Shown: piece by piece, positions 17,186 to 25,799 of the stretch
Layout: each line of letters begins with the position of its first letter
Numbering within the stretch: the first letter of the stretch is position 1
NCBI RefSeq assembly: GCF_017995835.1
Contig: NZ_JAGOID010000010.1
Coordinates: forward strand, 1 to 52,213
Direction of reading: 5' to 3'
DNA length: 52,213 nucleotides
DNA from: Amaricoccus sp.
GTDB lineage: Bacteria > Pseudomonadota > Alphaproteobacteria > Rhodobacterales > Rhodobacteraceae
Position numbers and translations under genes: made by a program
Notes under the pieces: model-generated
The model's input: only the letters and a program-made list of their open reading frames with translations
What the model was told of the DNA's origin: nothing
Database searches by the model: none

Positions 17186-18363
17186 GCGGCGGCTCCGGTC
17201 AGTGCGAGGGTGTGGCGGGCGATCATCAGCTCCTCGTCGGTGGGGACGACGAGGAGCGCGACGCGGCTGGCGGGCGTGGAGATCACGCTCGCGCCGGCCG
17301 CGTTGGCGGCGGGGTCGATCTCGGCGCCGAGCCAGCGCAGGCGCTCGGCGATGCGGGCGCGGATCGCGGGCGCGTTCTCGCCGACGCCCGCGGTGAAGAC
17401 GAAGGCGTCGAGGCCGCCGAGCGCGGCGGCGAGGCTTCCCGCATGGAGGCCGCAGCGCCAGGCGAAATGCTCGATGGCGAGCGCCGCTCCGGGCGCGTCG
17501 CTCGCCAGCAGCACGCGCATGTCGTTCGAGACGCCCGACAGGCCCTTCAGCCCCGCGTCGTGGTAGAGCAGGCGCGTGACCTCGGACGGGGCCATGCCCT
17601 TCTCCTCGATCAGGTGCAGCACGACCCCGGGATCGAGCTGGCCCGGCCGCGTGCCCATCGGCAGCCCGTCCAGTGCGGTGAAACCCATCGTCGACTCGAC
17701 GCTGCGCCCGTCCAGCATCGCGCACATCGAGGCGCCGCTGCCGAGATGGGCGGCGATCACCCGCTTGCCCGCCACCTCCGGCGCGACCTCGGGCAGCCGG
17801 TGGGCGATGTACTCGTAGCTCAACCCGTGGAAGCCGTAGCGCCGCACGCCCTCGTCGTAGAGCCCGCGCGGGATGGCGTAGCAATCGGCGAAGTCCGGGC
17901 GCCCGCGGTGGAAGGCGGTGTCGAAGCAGGCGACCTGCGGCACGTCCGGCGCGATCTCCGCGACGAGACGGATCGGCGCGAGGTTGTTCGGCTGGTGCAG
18001 CGGCGCCAGCGGCGCCAGGCGTTCGAGCCGGGCCAGCACGTCGGGGTCGAGCAGCACCGCCCGGTCGAAGTCCGGCCCGCCGTGAACGACGCGGTGGCCG
18101 ATGGCGTGGATCTCGAGATCGCCGAGGGTCTGGAACCAGGCGCGCGTCGCCTCGATGGCGGTCGGCAGGTCGAGGATCGTGGTCGCCGGCTCCTCGCGGT
18201 CGACGAGCGTCGCGCCGGCCGCGTCGGTGGCGCGCAGGCGCGGGTGGACGCCGATCCCGTCCATCTGCCCGCGGATCCGGCGCTTCGGCGCGCCGTCCGC
18301 CACGTCGAAGAGCTGGAACTTCAGGCTCGACGAGCCGGCGTTGACGACGAGCAGGGTCCGCAT
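17182..18363 (-). CDS. ackA: Acetate kinase
   Basis: This 393-aa ASKHA-fold kinase interconverts acetate plus ATP and acetyl phosphate. Family motifs seen are [11 protein letters not shown] at the N-terminus, HRVVHGG, the phosphate-binding AHLGSGASM and the C-terminal TAGVGENA. Its ATG overlaps the last base of the upstream phosphate acyltransferase stop (TGATG), and its stop overlaps the fabI start. With the upstream gene it forms a complete acyl-CoA to acyl phosphate to acid route. A butyrate or propionate preference is possible, because the partner belongs to the short phosphate acetyl/butyryl transferase type. Confidence 0.93.
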   Translation of the reverse strand: MRTLLVVNAGSSSLKFQLFDVADGAPKRRIRGQMDGIGVHPRLRATDAAGATLVDREEPATTILDLPTAIEATRAWFQTLGDLEIHAIGHRVVHGGPDFDRAVLLDPDVLARLERLAPLAPLHQPNNLAPIRLVAEIAPDVPQVACFDTAFHRGRPDFADCYAIPRGLYDEGVRRYGFHGLSYEYIAHRLPEVAPEVAGKRVIAAHLGSGASMCAMLDGRSVESTMGFTALDGLPMGTRPGQLDPGVVLHLIEEKGMAPSEVTRLLYHDAGLKGLSGVSNDMRVLLASDAPGAALAIEHFAWRCGLHAGSLAAALGGLDAFVFTAGVGENAPAIRARIAERLRWLGAEIDPAANAAGASVISTPASRVALLVVPTDEELMIARHTLALTGAAA

Positions 18364-19301
18364 CAGACCGGGACCGCCGCCCGCGCCCGGCAGGCGTTGG
18401 CGTAGATCGCCGCCACCGCGCAGGAGGCGAGGCGGGTGCGGACGCTGTCGGCGCGCGAGGTCAGGATGATCGGCACGCGCGCGCCGAGCACGATCCCGGC
18501 GGCGCCGGCCTTGGTCAGGAACGTCAGGTTCTTCGCCAGCATGTTGCCGGCTTCGAGATCCGGGACGACGAGGATCTGGCCGTGGCCGGCGACCGGGCCG
18601 TCGATGCCCTTGATCGCGGCCGCCTCGGGGCTGATCGCGTTGTCGAAGGCCAGCGGGCCGTCGAGCAACCCGCCGGTGATCTGGCCGCGCTCGGCCATCT
18701 TGCAGAGCGCCGCGGCCTCGATCGTCGAGGGGATCTTCGGCGTCACCGTCTCGACGGCGGAGAGGATCGCCACATTCGGCGTGCCGAGCCCGATCCCGGT
18801 CCAGAGGTCGATGGCGTTCTGGACGATGTCGCGCTTGGTCTCGAGGTCGGGGAAGATGTTGATGGCGGCGTCGGTGATGAACAGCGTCTCCGGGTGGTTC
18901 GGCACGTCCATGATGAAGACGTGGCTGATGCGCCGCTCGGTGCGCAGGCCGGTCGCCGAGGAGGTCACCTCCTTCATCAGCTCGTCGGTGTGCAGGCTGC
19001 CCTTCATCAGCAGTTCGCCCTTGCCCTCGCGGATCAGCGCCACGGCGCAGGCGGCGGCGGCATGGCTGTGCGGAACGTCGACGATCTTGCGCCCCGAGAT
19101 GTCGATGCCGTGCTCGGCGGCCACAGCGCGGATCTTCGCCTCAGGGCCGACGAGGATCGGCTCGATGATCGCCTCGGCCGCGGCGTCGGTCGCGCCGCGC
19201 AGCGAGGATTCGTCGCAAGGGTGCGCGACGATGGTTACCGCCGGCGTGCCGTCGCGGGCGGCGGCGATCAGGCGCTCATACTTCTCGCTGTTTTCGGTCA
19301 C
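18363..19301 (-). CDS. pta: Phosphate acetyl/butyryltransferase
   Basis: This 312-aa PTA/PTB-domain enzyme exchanges CoA and phosphate on a short acyl group. It lacks the DRTGG/P-loop N-terminal domains of long E. coli Pta and resembles the C-terminal domain of bifunctional enoyl-CoA hydratase/phosphate acetyltransferases. Visible blocks are [35 protein letters not shown] and [16 protein letters not shown]. The start is a GTG at 19301 with CGGAGA upstream, 13 bases after the DUF3141 stop. Next to ackA it completes the acyl phosphate pathway; acetyl versus butyryl preference is not resolvable here. Confidence 0.87.
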   Translation of the reverse strand: MTENSEKYERLIAAARDGTPAVTIVAHPCDESSLRGATDAAAEAIIEPILVGPEAKIRAVAAEHGIDISGRKIVDVPHSHAAAACAVALIREGKGELLMKGSLHTDELMKEVTSSATGLRTERRISHVFIMDVPNHPETLFITDAAINIFPDLETKRDIVQNAIDLWTGIGLGTPNVAILSAVETVTPKIPSTIEAAALCKMAERGQITGGLLDGPLAFDNAISPEAAAIKGIDGPVAGHGQILVVPDLEAGNMLAKNLTFLTKAGAAGIVLGARVPIILTSRADSVRTRLASCAVAAIYANACRARAAVPV

Positions 19302-19314
19302 TCGGGTCTCCGGG

Positions 19315-21492
19315 TCACGATGCCTTGCGGTTCGTCGCCAGTTCGGGGCCAAGACCGAACAGCGCGGCGACGCGGCCGAGCCGGTCGGCCGGGGCGGCGC
19401 CGCTCGCCTCGATGACGCCCTTGAGCGCGGCGAAGGCCTCGCGGCGCTCCTCGATGCTTGCCGGCAGCATGGCGGGGATGGCGGCGAGCGCGGCCTCCTC
19501 GTGGAGGACGAGCATCAGGAACTGGGCGCGGACCAGCGCCTTGAAATCGGCGAGGCGCATCCGGTGGCTGGCCGGGTGGGTGTCGCGCAGCCGGATGATC
19601 GCCGCGAAGGCGCGCTCGTCGACGGACTTGCGCGCGATGCCGACCCAGAGCAGGGCGCGCACCAGCGCCTCGCGGAGGCCGCCGCGGCCCATCTCCGCCC
19701 GGAGCTCGTCGAAGCGGCGGGTGACCAGCGCCTCGTGCAGCTTGCTCTTCGCCGCCTTGCGCGGGCGCTCCGTCGTGGAGGTGTCGACGCCCAGCGCGGC
19801 CTGCACCGCCGGCGTGCCGTAGATGGCGTGGAACGTGTCCTCGGACAGGCGCTCCACCGCCTTGCGCCAGGCGTCGAAGCCCTCGACGATCGCATCCGAT
19901 GCCTGCGCCTGCGCCGCGACCAACGGATTGTCGCCGCCGACGGGGCGGCGGTCCTCACGGATGCGGTCGGCCTGGTTCGCGACCCAGGCCATCCACGGGT
20001 TCTTCGCGCCGAACATCTCGTAGGAGAGCCGCAGCGGGTGCAGCTGGCGCGCCGCCTCGGCGAGCGGCGGCGCGACCATGGCGCGGACCAAAGGTTGGGC
20101 GAAGGCGCGGTAAAGCGCGAGATTGACCTCCGAGAGCCGCGCCGCGGCCGCGAACTCGCGCTCGTCGGCGAGGTCGTTGGCCCCCAGCGCCCGGATGTCG
20201 TCGAGGGTGCGCGCCTCGCAGCGCATCACCCATTCGCCGGTCACGAGGTCGGGGTTGGCCACCGCCTCGCCCTTCGGGGTCAGCACCGCCTCGTAGAGGC
20301 CGGGGGGAAGCACGTCGATCAGCTCGATGTTCGAGGCGAACTCGTCGTGTTCCTTCCGCGCGACCCCGCCGGAGACGAAGATGCCGAGATGGCCGATGTG
20401 GTCGTGGACGGTGTAGACGATGGTCTGGCCCCAGGCGCGGATGTCGTCGACGCTGTCGTAGAGGTCGAGGATCCAGTCCAGCGCCTGCTGCGGCGGGGTG
20501 ATGTTGTCGCCCTTCGAGCAGAAGACCACGATCGGCGAGCGGATGGTGCGCAGGTCGATGGCAGTTCCGTCCTGGGTGCGGATGTCGCCGGCGGCGAGGT
20601 GGTTGCCGACGAAGAGCTCGTCGACGATCCACTGCATTTCCCCGGCGTTGAGGGTGACGTGGGCGTTCCACCACTTCTCGAACTCGAGGTAGCGCTCGGG
20701 CTCGGTGTCGATCTTCGACCAGAGGTTGTACTGCTTGGTCCAGAGCGTGTTCGCCGGGTTCTGGTTCTCGAAGTTCTGCACCAGCGTCGCGCCGTCGAAG
20801 ATCCCCGCGCCGAGATCGCCCGCGAGCGCGGTCAGCCAGGTGCCGCCGAGAAGGCCCCCGGAGTAGCGCATCGGGTTCACGCCGCGAACGCCGGCCCAGT
20901 AGGAGAGCGGCGCGCCGGCGATGATGATCGGGCCGAACAGCTCGGGCCGCAGCGCCGCGACCATCATCACCGCCCATCCGGCCTGGCAGTTGCCGATGAC
21001 GCAAGGCTTGCCCTCGGCCTCGGGGTGGCGGGCGATGACGGTCTCGAGAAAGACCGCCTCGGCGGCGGTGACGTCGAGGATGGTCTGGCCGGGAACGGGC
21101 TCGGGCAGGAAACCGATGAAATAGGCCGGGTGGCCCGCCTTCATCGCCACGCCGATCTCGCTGTCGGCCTTGAAGCCGCCGATGCCGGGCCCGTGACCGG
21201 CGCGCGGGTCGACGACGACGAAGGGGCGCTTCAGCGGGTCGATCGCCACGCCCTCGGGCGGGACGATGCGGGTGAGCAGGTAGTTGACGGGCTTCGCGAG
21301 GCTGCGGCCGTCAAGGACGAGCTCGGCCTTGTAGTCGAGCACGTTCGGCGCAGGCTCGGCGGCGTGCGCCTCGTACTGGGCGGCGCGCTGGCGCATGACG
21401 TCGAAGAACAGCACCGTGCGTTGCCAGGCGTCCGTGAGGTATTCCGCGGTCGCGGCCGGAGTGGGGAGCTGCGGGGTCTCGCGCTCAGCCAT
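19315..21492 (-). CDS. DUF3141 alpha/beta-hydrolase, PHA-synthase-like
   Basis: This 725-aa protein has an alpha/beta-hydrolase core (about residues 60-400). Its nucleophile elbow reads GNCQAGWA, so the nucleophile is cysteine as in polyhydroxyalkanoate synthases (G-x-C-x-G) and not the serine of lipases. A later His in HDHIGHLGIFVSGGVARKEHDEF and an Asp in VFCSKGDNITPP complete a plausible triad. The C-terminal 300 residues are helical and family-specific. DUF3141 proteins are uncharacterised; a transferase acting on hydroxyacyl-CoA is a reasonable inference. It is the first gene of an operon with pta, ackA and fabI. No phasin, phaR or phaZ is nearby. Confidence 0.8.
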   Translation of the reverse strand: MAERETPQLPTPAATAEYLTDAWQRTVLFFDVMRQRAAQYEAHAAEPAPNVLDYKAELVLDGRSLAKPVNYLLTRIVPPEGVAIDPLKRPFVVVDPRAGHGPGIGGFKADSEIGVAMKAGHPAYFIGFLPEPVPGQTILDVTAAEAVFLETVIARHPEAEGKPCVIGNCQAGWAVMMVAALRPELFGPIIIAGAPLSYWAGVRGVNPMRYSGGLLGGTWLTALAGDLGAGIFDGATLVQNFENQNPANTLWTKQYNLWSKIDTEPERYLEFEKWWNAHVTLNAGEMQWIVDELFVGNHLAAGDIRTQDGTAIDLRTIRSPIVVFCSKGDNITPPQQALDWILDLYDSVDDIRAWGQTIVYTVHDHIGHLGIFVSGGVARKEHDEFASNIELIDVLPPGLYEAVLTPKGEAVANPDLVTGEWVMRCEARTLDDIRALGANDLADEREFAAAARLSEVNLALYRAFAQPLVRAMVAPPLAEAARQLHPLRLSYEMFGAKNPWMAWVANQADRIREDRRPVGGDNPLVAAQAQASDAIVEGFDAWRKAVERLSEDTFHAIYGTPAVQAALGVDTSTTERPRKAAKSKLHEALVTRRFDELRAEMGRGGLREALVRALLWVGIARKSVDERAFAAIIRLRDTHPASHRMRLADFKALVRAQFLMLVLHEEAALAAIPAMLPASIEERREAFAALKGVIEASGAAPADRLGRVAALFGLGPELATNRKAS

Positions 21493-21659
21493 GATGCTTC
21501 CCTTTCGATCGGGGCAGGCGGGCCAACCTGTCGCGGTCTTGTGCGGCTGCGAAGCGCCAGCGTCAAGTCGCCACCTCGGTACGCTACTGTATCTAACGCC
21601 TCCCCTCGGCGGCTCGGGTCCTTCCTCGGTCCCTGCCGCTGAACGGGGCGCGGGGCCGA

Positions 21660-23081
21660 TCAGCGCACGGCCTGGGAGCGGGCGCGGCGAGGGGCGGGCT
21701 CGGCGAGGGCGGCGGGCAGCGTGACGCGGAACACCGTTCCGTCCGGTCCGGTGGCGGCGAGTTCCAGCGCGCCGCCGTGGCCGCGAACCAGCTCGGCGGC
21801 GATGACGAGGCCGAGCCCCGCCCCGCCCCGACGGGCGCCGCCGCGAAATGGCTGGAACAGGTTCTCCCGCGCCTTCTCGGGCAGGCCCGGTCCGGTGTCG
21901 GAGACCGTGATCTCCACCAGATCGCCGAGCGGGCGGGCGGCGATCCGCACCACGCCCGGCTGGCCCAACGCCTCGATCGCCTGCACCGCGTTGCGCACGA
22001 GGTTCGTCAGCACCCGGAAGAGCTGGTCGGCGTCGACGCGGATGCGCAGGCCGGCCGTCACATCGGCTTCGACCCGGGCGAGCGCGGCGCCGGCGGCCTC
22101 GCTCTCGACCACCTCATCGACGATGGGCGCGAGATCGACGTCGACGAGCGCCGGCGCCGCCTCCTCGGCCTTGCCGTAGGTCAGCGTCCGCTCGCAGAGC
22201 GTGATCGCCCGCGAGATCGCCGCGACGAGCTTCGGCGCCGTCCGCCGCACCGCCGGATCGGCGCTGCCCTCGATGCGGTCGGCCAGAAGCTGCGCCGTCG
22301 TCAGCAGGTTGCGCAGGTCGTGGCTGATCTTCGCCACCGCGCCGCCGAGCGCCGCCAGCCGCTCCTTCTGCTTGAGGGCGCCGGTCAGGCGGAGCTGGAG
22401 TTCGTGGAGCGCCGTCTCGGCCTCGCGAAGCTCGCGCACGTCGCTGGTCGGCGCGATGACCCGGCGCGCGTCCTCGGGGTCGTCGCGATAGGCGGTCATG
22501 TGATCGACCACCCGCCGTATCGGCTGCACGATGTAGTGCCGCGCCGCGAAGAACAGCAGGGCCGCGAAGGCGAGCGTGATCGCGAGCGAGAGATAGAGGA
22601 TGCGCAGGCCATAGGCGATCATCGCCGCCCGCAGCGGCTCCTCGCTCATGGTGATCTCGACGAGGCTCCTTTCGCCGAGCTTGGTCTGGCCGATCACCCG
22701 GATCACCCGCGCGGCGCCGGCGAAGTAGACCTTGAGGGCGGCGCGCATCATCGCGAGGTCGCTCGCCTTCTGGAGATTGTAGCTCGCCGCGATGACGTCG
22801 GGCACCTCGCCCTGGAGCGCGAGCTCGCGCACGCCCTCGCGCCGCAGGGCCACGTTGTAGACATCGGCGGTGGCGAGCAGCTCGGCCTCGAGATCGGGCG
22901 CGACCTGCTCGTCGGGCGTCGCCAGCAGCGCCAGCGCCGCGAGCTGGCCGAGCTCGAGCCGGTTCTGGAGATAGTCCTCGCGGAACCGCGACACCGACGG
23001 CACGAAAATCAGCACCTCCGCGATCATCACGAAGACGATTATCAGTCCGAGAAAGCGCCCCGAGAGGGTGTTGAAATTCAT
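21660..23081 (-). CDS. Orphan sensor histidine kinase
   Basis: This 473-aa membrane kinase has two TM segments (about residues 10-30 and 150-172) bounding a ~115-residue periplasmic sensor, then a HAMP region, the phospho-acceptor helix KISHDLRNLLTTAQ, and a HATPase domain. The N box is NLVRNAVQAIEA, the G1 box DTGPGLP and the G2 box GGAGLGLVIA. No response regulator or receiver domain is adjacent; the gene is divergent from rpmH and lies 167 bases upstream of the DUF3141 operon on the same strand. The periplasmic part has no recognised fold, so the signal is unknown. Confidence 0.88.
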   Translation of the reverse strand: MNFNTLSGRFLGLIIVFVMIAEVLIFVPSVSRFREDYLQNRLELGQLAALALLATPDEQVAPDLEAELLATADVYNVALRREGVRELALQGEVPDVIAASYNLQKASDLAMMRAALKVYFAGAARVIRVIGQTKLGERSLVEITMSEEPLRAAMIAYGLRILYLSLAITLAFAALLFFAARHYIVQPIRRVVDHMTAYRDDPEDARRVIAPTSDVRELREAETALHELQLRLTGALKQKERLAALGGAVAKISHDLRNLLTTAQLLADRIEGSADPAVRRTAPKLVAAISRAITLCERTLTYGKAEEAAPALVDVDLAPIVDEVVESEAAGAALARVEADVTAGLRIRVDADQLFRVLTNLVRNAVQAIEALGQPGVVRIAARPLGDLVEITVSDTGPGLPEKARENLFQPFRGGARRGGAGLGLVIAAELVRGHGGALELAATGPDGTVFRVTLPAALAEPAPRRARSQAVR

Positions 23082-23190
23082 GCCCGATCCTGACGGCCGG
23101 CGGCCGATGCGAATCTATGCCTTGCGTGGTCACGCGGCAAGCGGCCGCCCCGCCGTGGCGATGAAGCGCACATGAGGGCCACGGCGCGAA

Positions 23191-23219
23191 TTGACTCTGG
23201 CGGGCGCCGGCCCTATGAG
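23191..23219 (+). promoter_or_regulatory. rpmH operon promoter
   Basis: TTGACT (23191-23196) and TATGAG (23214-23219) are separated by 17 bases, with transcription predicted to start near 23226, about 60 bases before the rpmH ATG. The best match to sigma-70 consensus seen in this part of the window. Confidence 0.55.
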
Positions 23220-23288
23220 CCGGGCTTCGGATTTACGCGGGGGGACCCGCGCCGGGCGGCGTGCCCGGTCGGGACCAGGAGACGGACG

Positions 23289-23423
23289 ATGAAGCGGACT
23301 TATCAGCCGAGCAACCTCGTGCGGAAGCGCCGGCACGGCTTCCGGGCGCGCATGGCCACCAAGGGCGGCCGGCTGGTGCTCAACCGCCGCAGGGCGCGCG
23401 GCCGCAGCAAGCTCTCGGCCTGA
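23289..23423 (+). CDS. rpmH: 50S ribosomal protein L34
   Basis: This 44-aa highly basic protein has the invariant L34 pattern: [18 protein letters not shown] at the N-terminus, then [15 protein letters not shown] and the C-terminal GRSKLSA. It is an essential component of the large subunit. The gene is too short to stand out by length but the match is complete. It opens the conserved rpmH-rnpA-yidD block. Confidence 0.98.
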   Translation: MKRTYQPSNLVRKRRHGFRARMATKGGRLVLNRRRARGRSKLSA

Positions 23424-23439
23424 GCGAGGCCCGGCGGCG

Positions 23440-23802
23440 ATGGCTTTCGCGCCGCTGGTCACGCTGACCCGGCGGTCGGATTTCCTCGCCGCCGCACGGG
23501 CGCGCCGCCGCGCGACCGCCGGCTTCACCTTGCAGGCGCGTCAGCGCGGCGCGGACGAGCCCGCCGAAGCGCTGCGCGTCGGCTATACCGCCTCGAAGAA
23601 GGTCGGCAACGCCGTCGCCCGCAACCGGGCGAAGCGGCGGATGCGCGCCGCCGCCCGGGCCGTGCTGCCGCAGGCGGGCGTCGCCGGCTGGGACTATGTG
23701 CTGATCGGCCGGCCGGGGGCGACCGCCGATCTGCCCTTCGAGCGGCTGACGGCCGACCTCGCGCAGGCGATCGCCGCCATTCACCGCGGGCGGGGGCGAT
23801 GA
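23440..23802 (+). CDS. rnpA: Ribonuclease P protein component
   Basis: This 120-aa basic protein binds RNase P RNA and helps tRNA 5' maturation. The family motif RNRAKRRMRAAAR (the RNR signature) is at residues 65-77, with KKVGNAVARN before it. It starts 16 bases after rpmH, and its stop overlaps the yidD ATG by four bases. Length and position are standard. Confidence 0.95.
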   Translation: MAFAPLVTLTRRSDFLAAARARRRATAGFTLQARQRGADEPAEALRVGYTASKKVGNAVARNRAKRRMRAAARAVLPQAGVAGWDYVLIGRPGATADLPFERLTADLAQAIAAIHRGRGR

Positions 23803-24032
23803 GCCCGCTCGCCACGCTGCTCGCCCTGCCGGTGCGCGGCTATCGCCTCGTGCTCTCCCCCTGGGTCGGCCACAACTGCCGCTACCTGCCGACCTGCTCG
23901 GCCTATGCGCTCGACGCGCTCGAGCGCCACGGGGCCTTGCGCGGCGGCTGGCTGGCGCTGCGCCGCGTGGCGCGCTGCCATCCCTGGGGAGGCTCCGGCA
24001 TCGACGAGGCGCCCGAACGACCGTCGAAGTGA
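23799..24032 (+). CDS. yidD: Membrane protein insertion efficiency factor YidD
   Basis: This 77-aa protein has the conserved YidD blocks YRLVLSPWVGHNCRYLPTCS with its cysteines, then ALRRVARCHPWGG near the end. It assists YidC-dependent membrane insertion. The ATG overlaps the rnpA stop (ATGA). Usually yidC follows soon after; here the next genes are ung and ttcA, and no yidC is present in the window. The stop overlaps the GTG start of the glycosylase. Confidence 0.95.
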   Translation: MSPLATLLALPVRGYRLVLSPWVGHNCRYLPTCSAYALDALERHGALRGGWLALRRVARCHPWGGSGIDEAPERPSK

Positions 24033-24697
24033 CCGACGACTCCGTCCCCCCGGGCTGGCGCGCGGCGCTCGCGCCGCAGGCCGCGGCGCTGGAGGCCGTC
24101 GCCGCCCGCGTCGCCGCCGCCCGCGCCAGCGGCATCGCCGTGGCGCCGGCGGAAGCGGACGTCTTTCGCGCCCTCGCCCTCACCCCGCCCGAGGCGGTGC
24201 GCGTCGTGCTGCTCGGCCAGGATCCCTATCCGACTCCCGGCCATGCCGACGGGCTCTGCTTCTCGGTCCGGCCGGGGGTCGCGCCGCCGCGGTCGCTGCG
24301 CAACGTCTTTCGCGAGCTCGGCGACGATCTCGGCCTGCCGCAGCCGCGGGGGGGCGATCTCTCGCCCTGGGCGCGGCAGGGCGTGCTGCTCCTCAACGCC
24401 GTGCTGACCGTCGAGGAAGGGGCCGCCGCCGCCCATGCCGGCTGGGGTTGGGAAGCGGTGAGCGATGCGGTGATCGACGCGGTGAGCGCGCGCGCCGAGC
24501 CGTCGGCGTTCCTGCTCTGGGGCCGGCACGCGCAGGCCAAGGCGGCCCGCATCGCGCCCCGGCACGCGGTGATCGCCGCGGCGCATCCCTCGCCGCTCTC
24601 GGCGCGCAGGGGCTTCTTCGGCTCGCGGCCGTTCTCGCGGGCCAACGCGGCGCTGCGGGCGGCCGGGCGCGGCGAGATCGACTGGCGGTTGCCGTAG
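24029..24697 (+). CDS. ung: Uracil-DNA glycosylase, family 1
   Basis: This 222-aa glycosylase removes uracil from DNA to start base-excision repair. The water-activating motif reads GQDPYP (canonical GQDPYH); the catalytic Asp and the Tyr that excludes thymine are kept. LLLNAVLTVEEG and the HPSPLSARRGFFGSRPFS minor-groove loop identify family 1. The usual His after GQDPY is Pro and the following GQAHGL is GHADGL, a local variation. Start is a GTG at 24029 overlapping the yidD stop (GTGA), so it is coupled to yidD. Confident by motifs; activity with the changed motif is inferred. Confidence 0.87.
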   Translation: MTDDSVPPGWRAALAPQAAALEAVAARVAAARASGIAVAPAEADVFRALALTPPEAVRVVLLGQDPYPTPGHADGLCFSVRPGVAPPRSLRNVFRELGDDLGLPQPRGGDLSPWARQGVLLLNAVLTVEEGAAAAHAGWGWEAVSDAVIDAVSARAEPSAFLLWGRHAQAKAARIAPRHAVIAAAHPSPLSARRGFFGSRPFSRANAALRAAGRGEIDWRLP

Positions 24698-24723
24698 ACG
24701 AGGGGCGCGGCTAAGCGTCGCAC

Positions 24724-25536
24724 ATGCTCGACCACGACGACATCCACCCGCTGTTCCACGGCGCCCCGGACACGACGGAGTTCCGCAAGCTCCGCAAGCG
24801 GATCGTGCGCCTGACCCGCGAGGCGATCGAAACCTACGGCATGGCCCGGCGCGGCGAGCGCTGGCTGGTTTGCCTGTCGGGCGGCAAGGACAGCTACACG
24901 CTGCTGGCGGCGCTGACCGAGTTGCAATGGCGCGGGCTGCTGCCTGTCGAGATCCTCGCCTGCAACCTCGACCAGGGCCAGCCGGGCTTCCCGGCCACCG
25001 TCCTGCCGGAGTTCCTGGCCCGCATGGGCGTGCCGCACCGGATCGAATACCAGAACACCTATTCCGTCGTCGTCGACAAGGTGCCGCTCGGCAAGACCTA
25101 CTGCGCCCTGTGCTCGCGCCTGCGCCGCGGGCATCTCTACCGCATCGCCCGCGAGGAGGGCTGCGCCGCGGTGGTGCTCGGGCATCACCGCGACGACATC
25201 ATCGAGACGTTCCTGCTCAACCTCTTCCACGGCGGCAAGCTCGCGGCGATGCCGCCCAAGCTCCTGAACGACGAGGGCGATCTCTACGTCCATCGCCCGC
25301 TGGCGCTGGTGTCCGAAGCCGACTGCGGCCGCTTCGCCCGCGCGATGGGCTATCCGATCATCCCCTGCGACCTCTGCGGCAGCCAGGAGGGCCTGCAACG
25401 GGCGCAGATCAAGCGCATGGTCGACGAGTGGGAGACCCGCAGCCCGGGCCGCCGCGCCATCCTCTTCCGCGCGCTGACCCAGGCCAACCCGAGCCACCTG
25501 CTCGACCCGACGCTCTTCGACTTCCGCGGCCTCTGA
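24724..25536 (+). CDS. ttcA: tRNA 2-thiocytidine(32) synthetase
   Basis: This 270-aa PP-loop ATPase thiolates C32 of some tRNAs with an iron-sulphur cluster. The adenylation loop SGGKDS is at residues 52-57. The cluster-binding cysteines are in [12 protein letters not shown] (CxxC) and in [10 protein letters not shown] near the C-terminus. [19 protein letters not shown] is the family helix. It follows ung by 26 bases on the same strand. The last base of its stop codon is the first base of repeat copy B. Confidence 0.94.
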   Translation: MLDHDDIHPLFHGAPDTTEFRKLRKRIVRLTREAIETYGMARRGERWLVCLSGGKDSYTLLAALTELQWRGLLPVEILACNLDQGQPGFPATVLPEFLARMGVPHRIEYQNTYSVVVDKVPLGKTYCALCSRLRRGHLYRIAREEGCAAVVLGHHRDDIIETFLLNLFHGGKLAAMPPKLLNDEGDLYVHRPLALVSEADCGRFARAMGYPIIPCDLCGSQEGLQRAQIKRMVDEWETRSPGRRAILFRALTQANPSHLLDPTLFDFRGL

Positions 25537-25672
25537 TGCCGGCGGGTCTACCAGGCCACCCGGCGAACACGGGCTAACACGCGTGATAGATAGGGTAACT
25601 ACCTGAGTATAAACAATAAAAGTCGTGAAGGTCAAAAAAGGTCCGCGAGTCGTTTCATGAGCCCGCCGGCAT
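25536..25672. repeat. Dispersed 137-bp repeat with inverted ends, copy B
   Basis: Left end ATGCCGGCGGGTCT (25536-25549) and right end AGCCCGCCGGCAT (25660-25672) share an 11-base perfect inverted repeat. The sequence lines up end to end with copy A at 16265-16400 with scattered substitutions and a few 1-2-base indels. It lies between convergent ttcA and the small EF-hand gene, and begins inside the ttcA stop codon. The interior is A/T-rich. No transposase and no clear target duplication is seen. See copy A. Confidence 0.75.
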
Positions 25673-25721
25673 GAACCATCAGCCTGACCCCTGCCGAACC
25701 CTGAAAAAGTGGCAAGGCGGA

Positions 25722-25751
25722 TTCCAGCCCGGTTCCAGCCGCGTTCCAGCC
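25722..25751. repeat. Short 11-bp-period repeat (TTCCAGCC x3)
   Basis: TTCCAGCC occurs at 25722-25729, 25733-25740 and 25744-25751, exactly 11 bases apart, about one helical turn. It lies between repeat copy B and the EF-hand gene stop. Too short to assign a role; could be a protein-binding array or slippage. Confidence 0.6.
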
Positions 25752-25799
25752 AGATAAAATCCCGCCGTTTCAGCAGCTTGCCCCAGCGGGCCGTTGGCA

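Noticed and set aside
18436-21642. A very long open frame (over 1000 codons) on the plus strand opposite pta and DUF3141
   Set aside because: It is the antisense shadow of two genes with clear protein families; the translation is His/Arg/Asp-rich without domains and has no ribosome site. Strong third-position G/C bias removes stops on the opposite strand.
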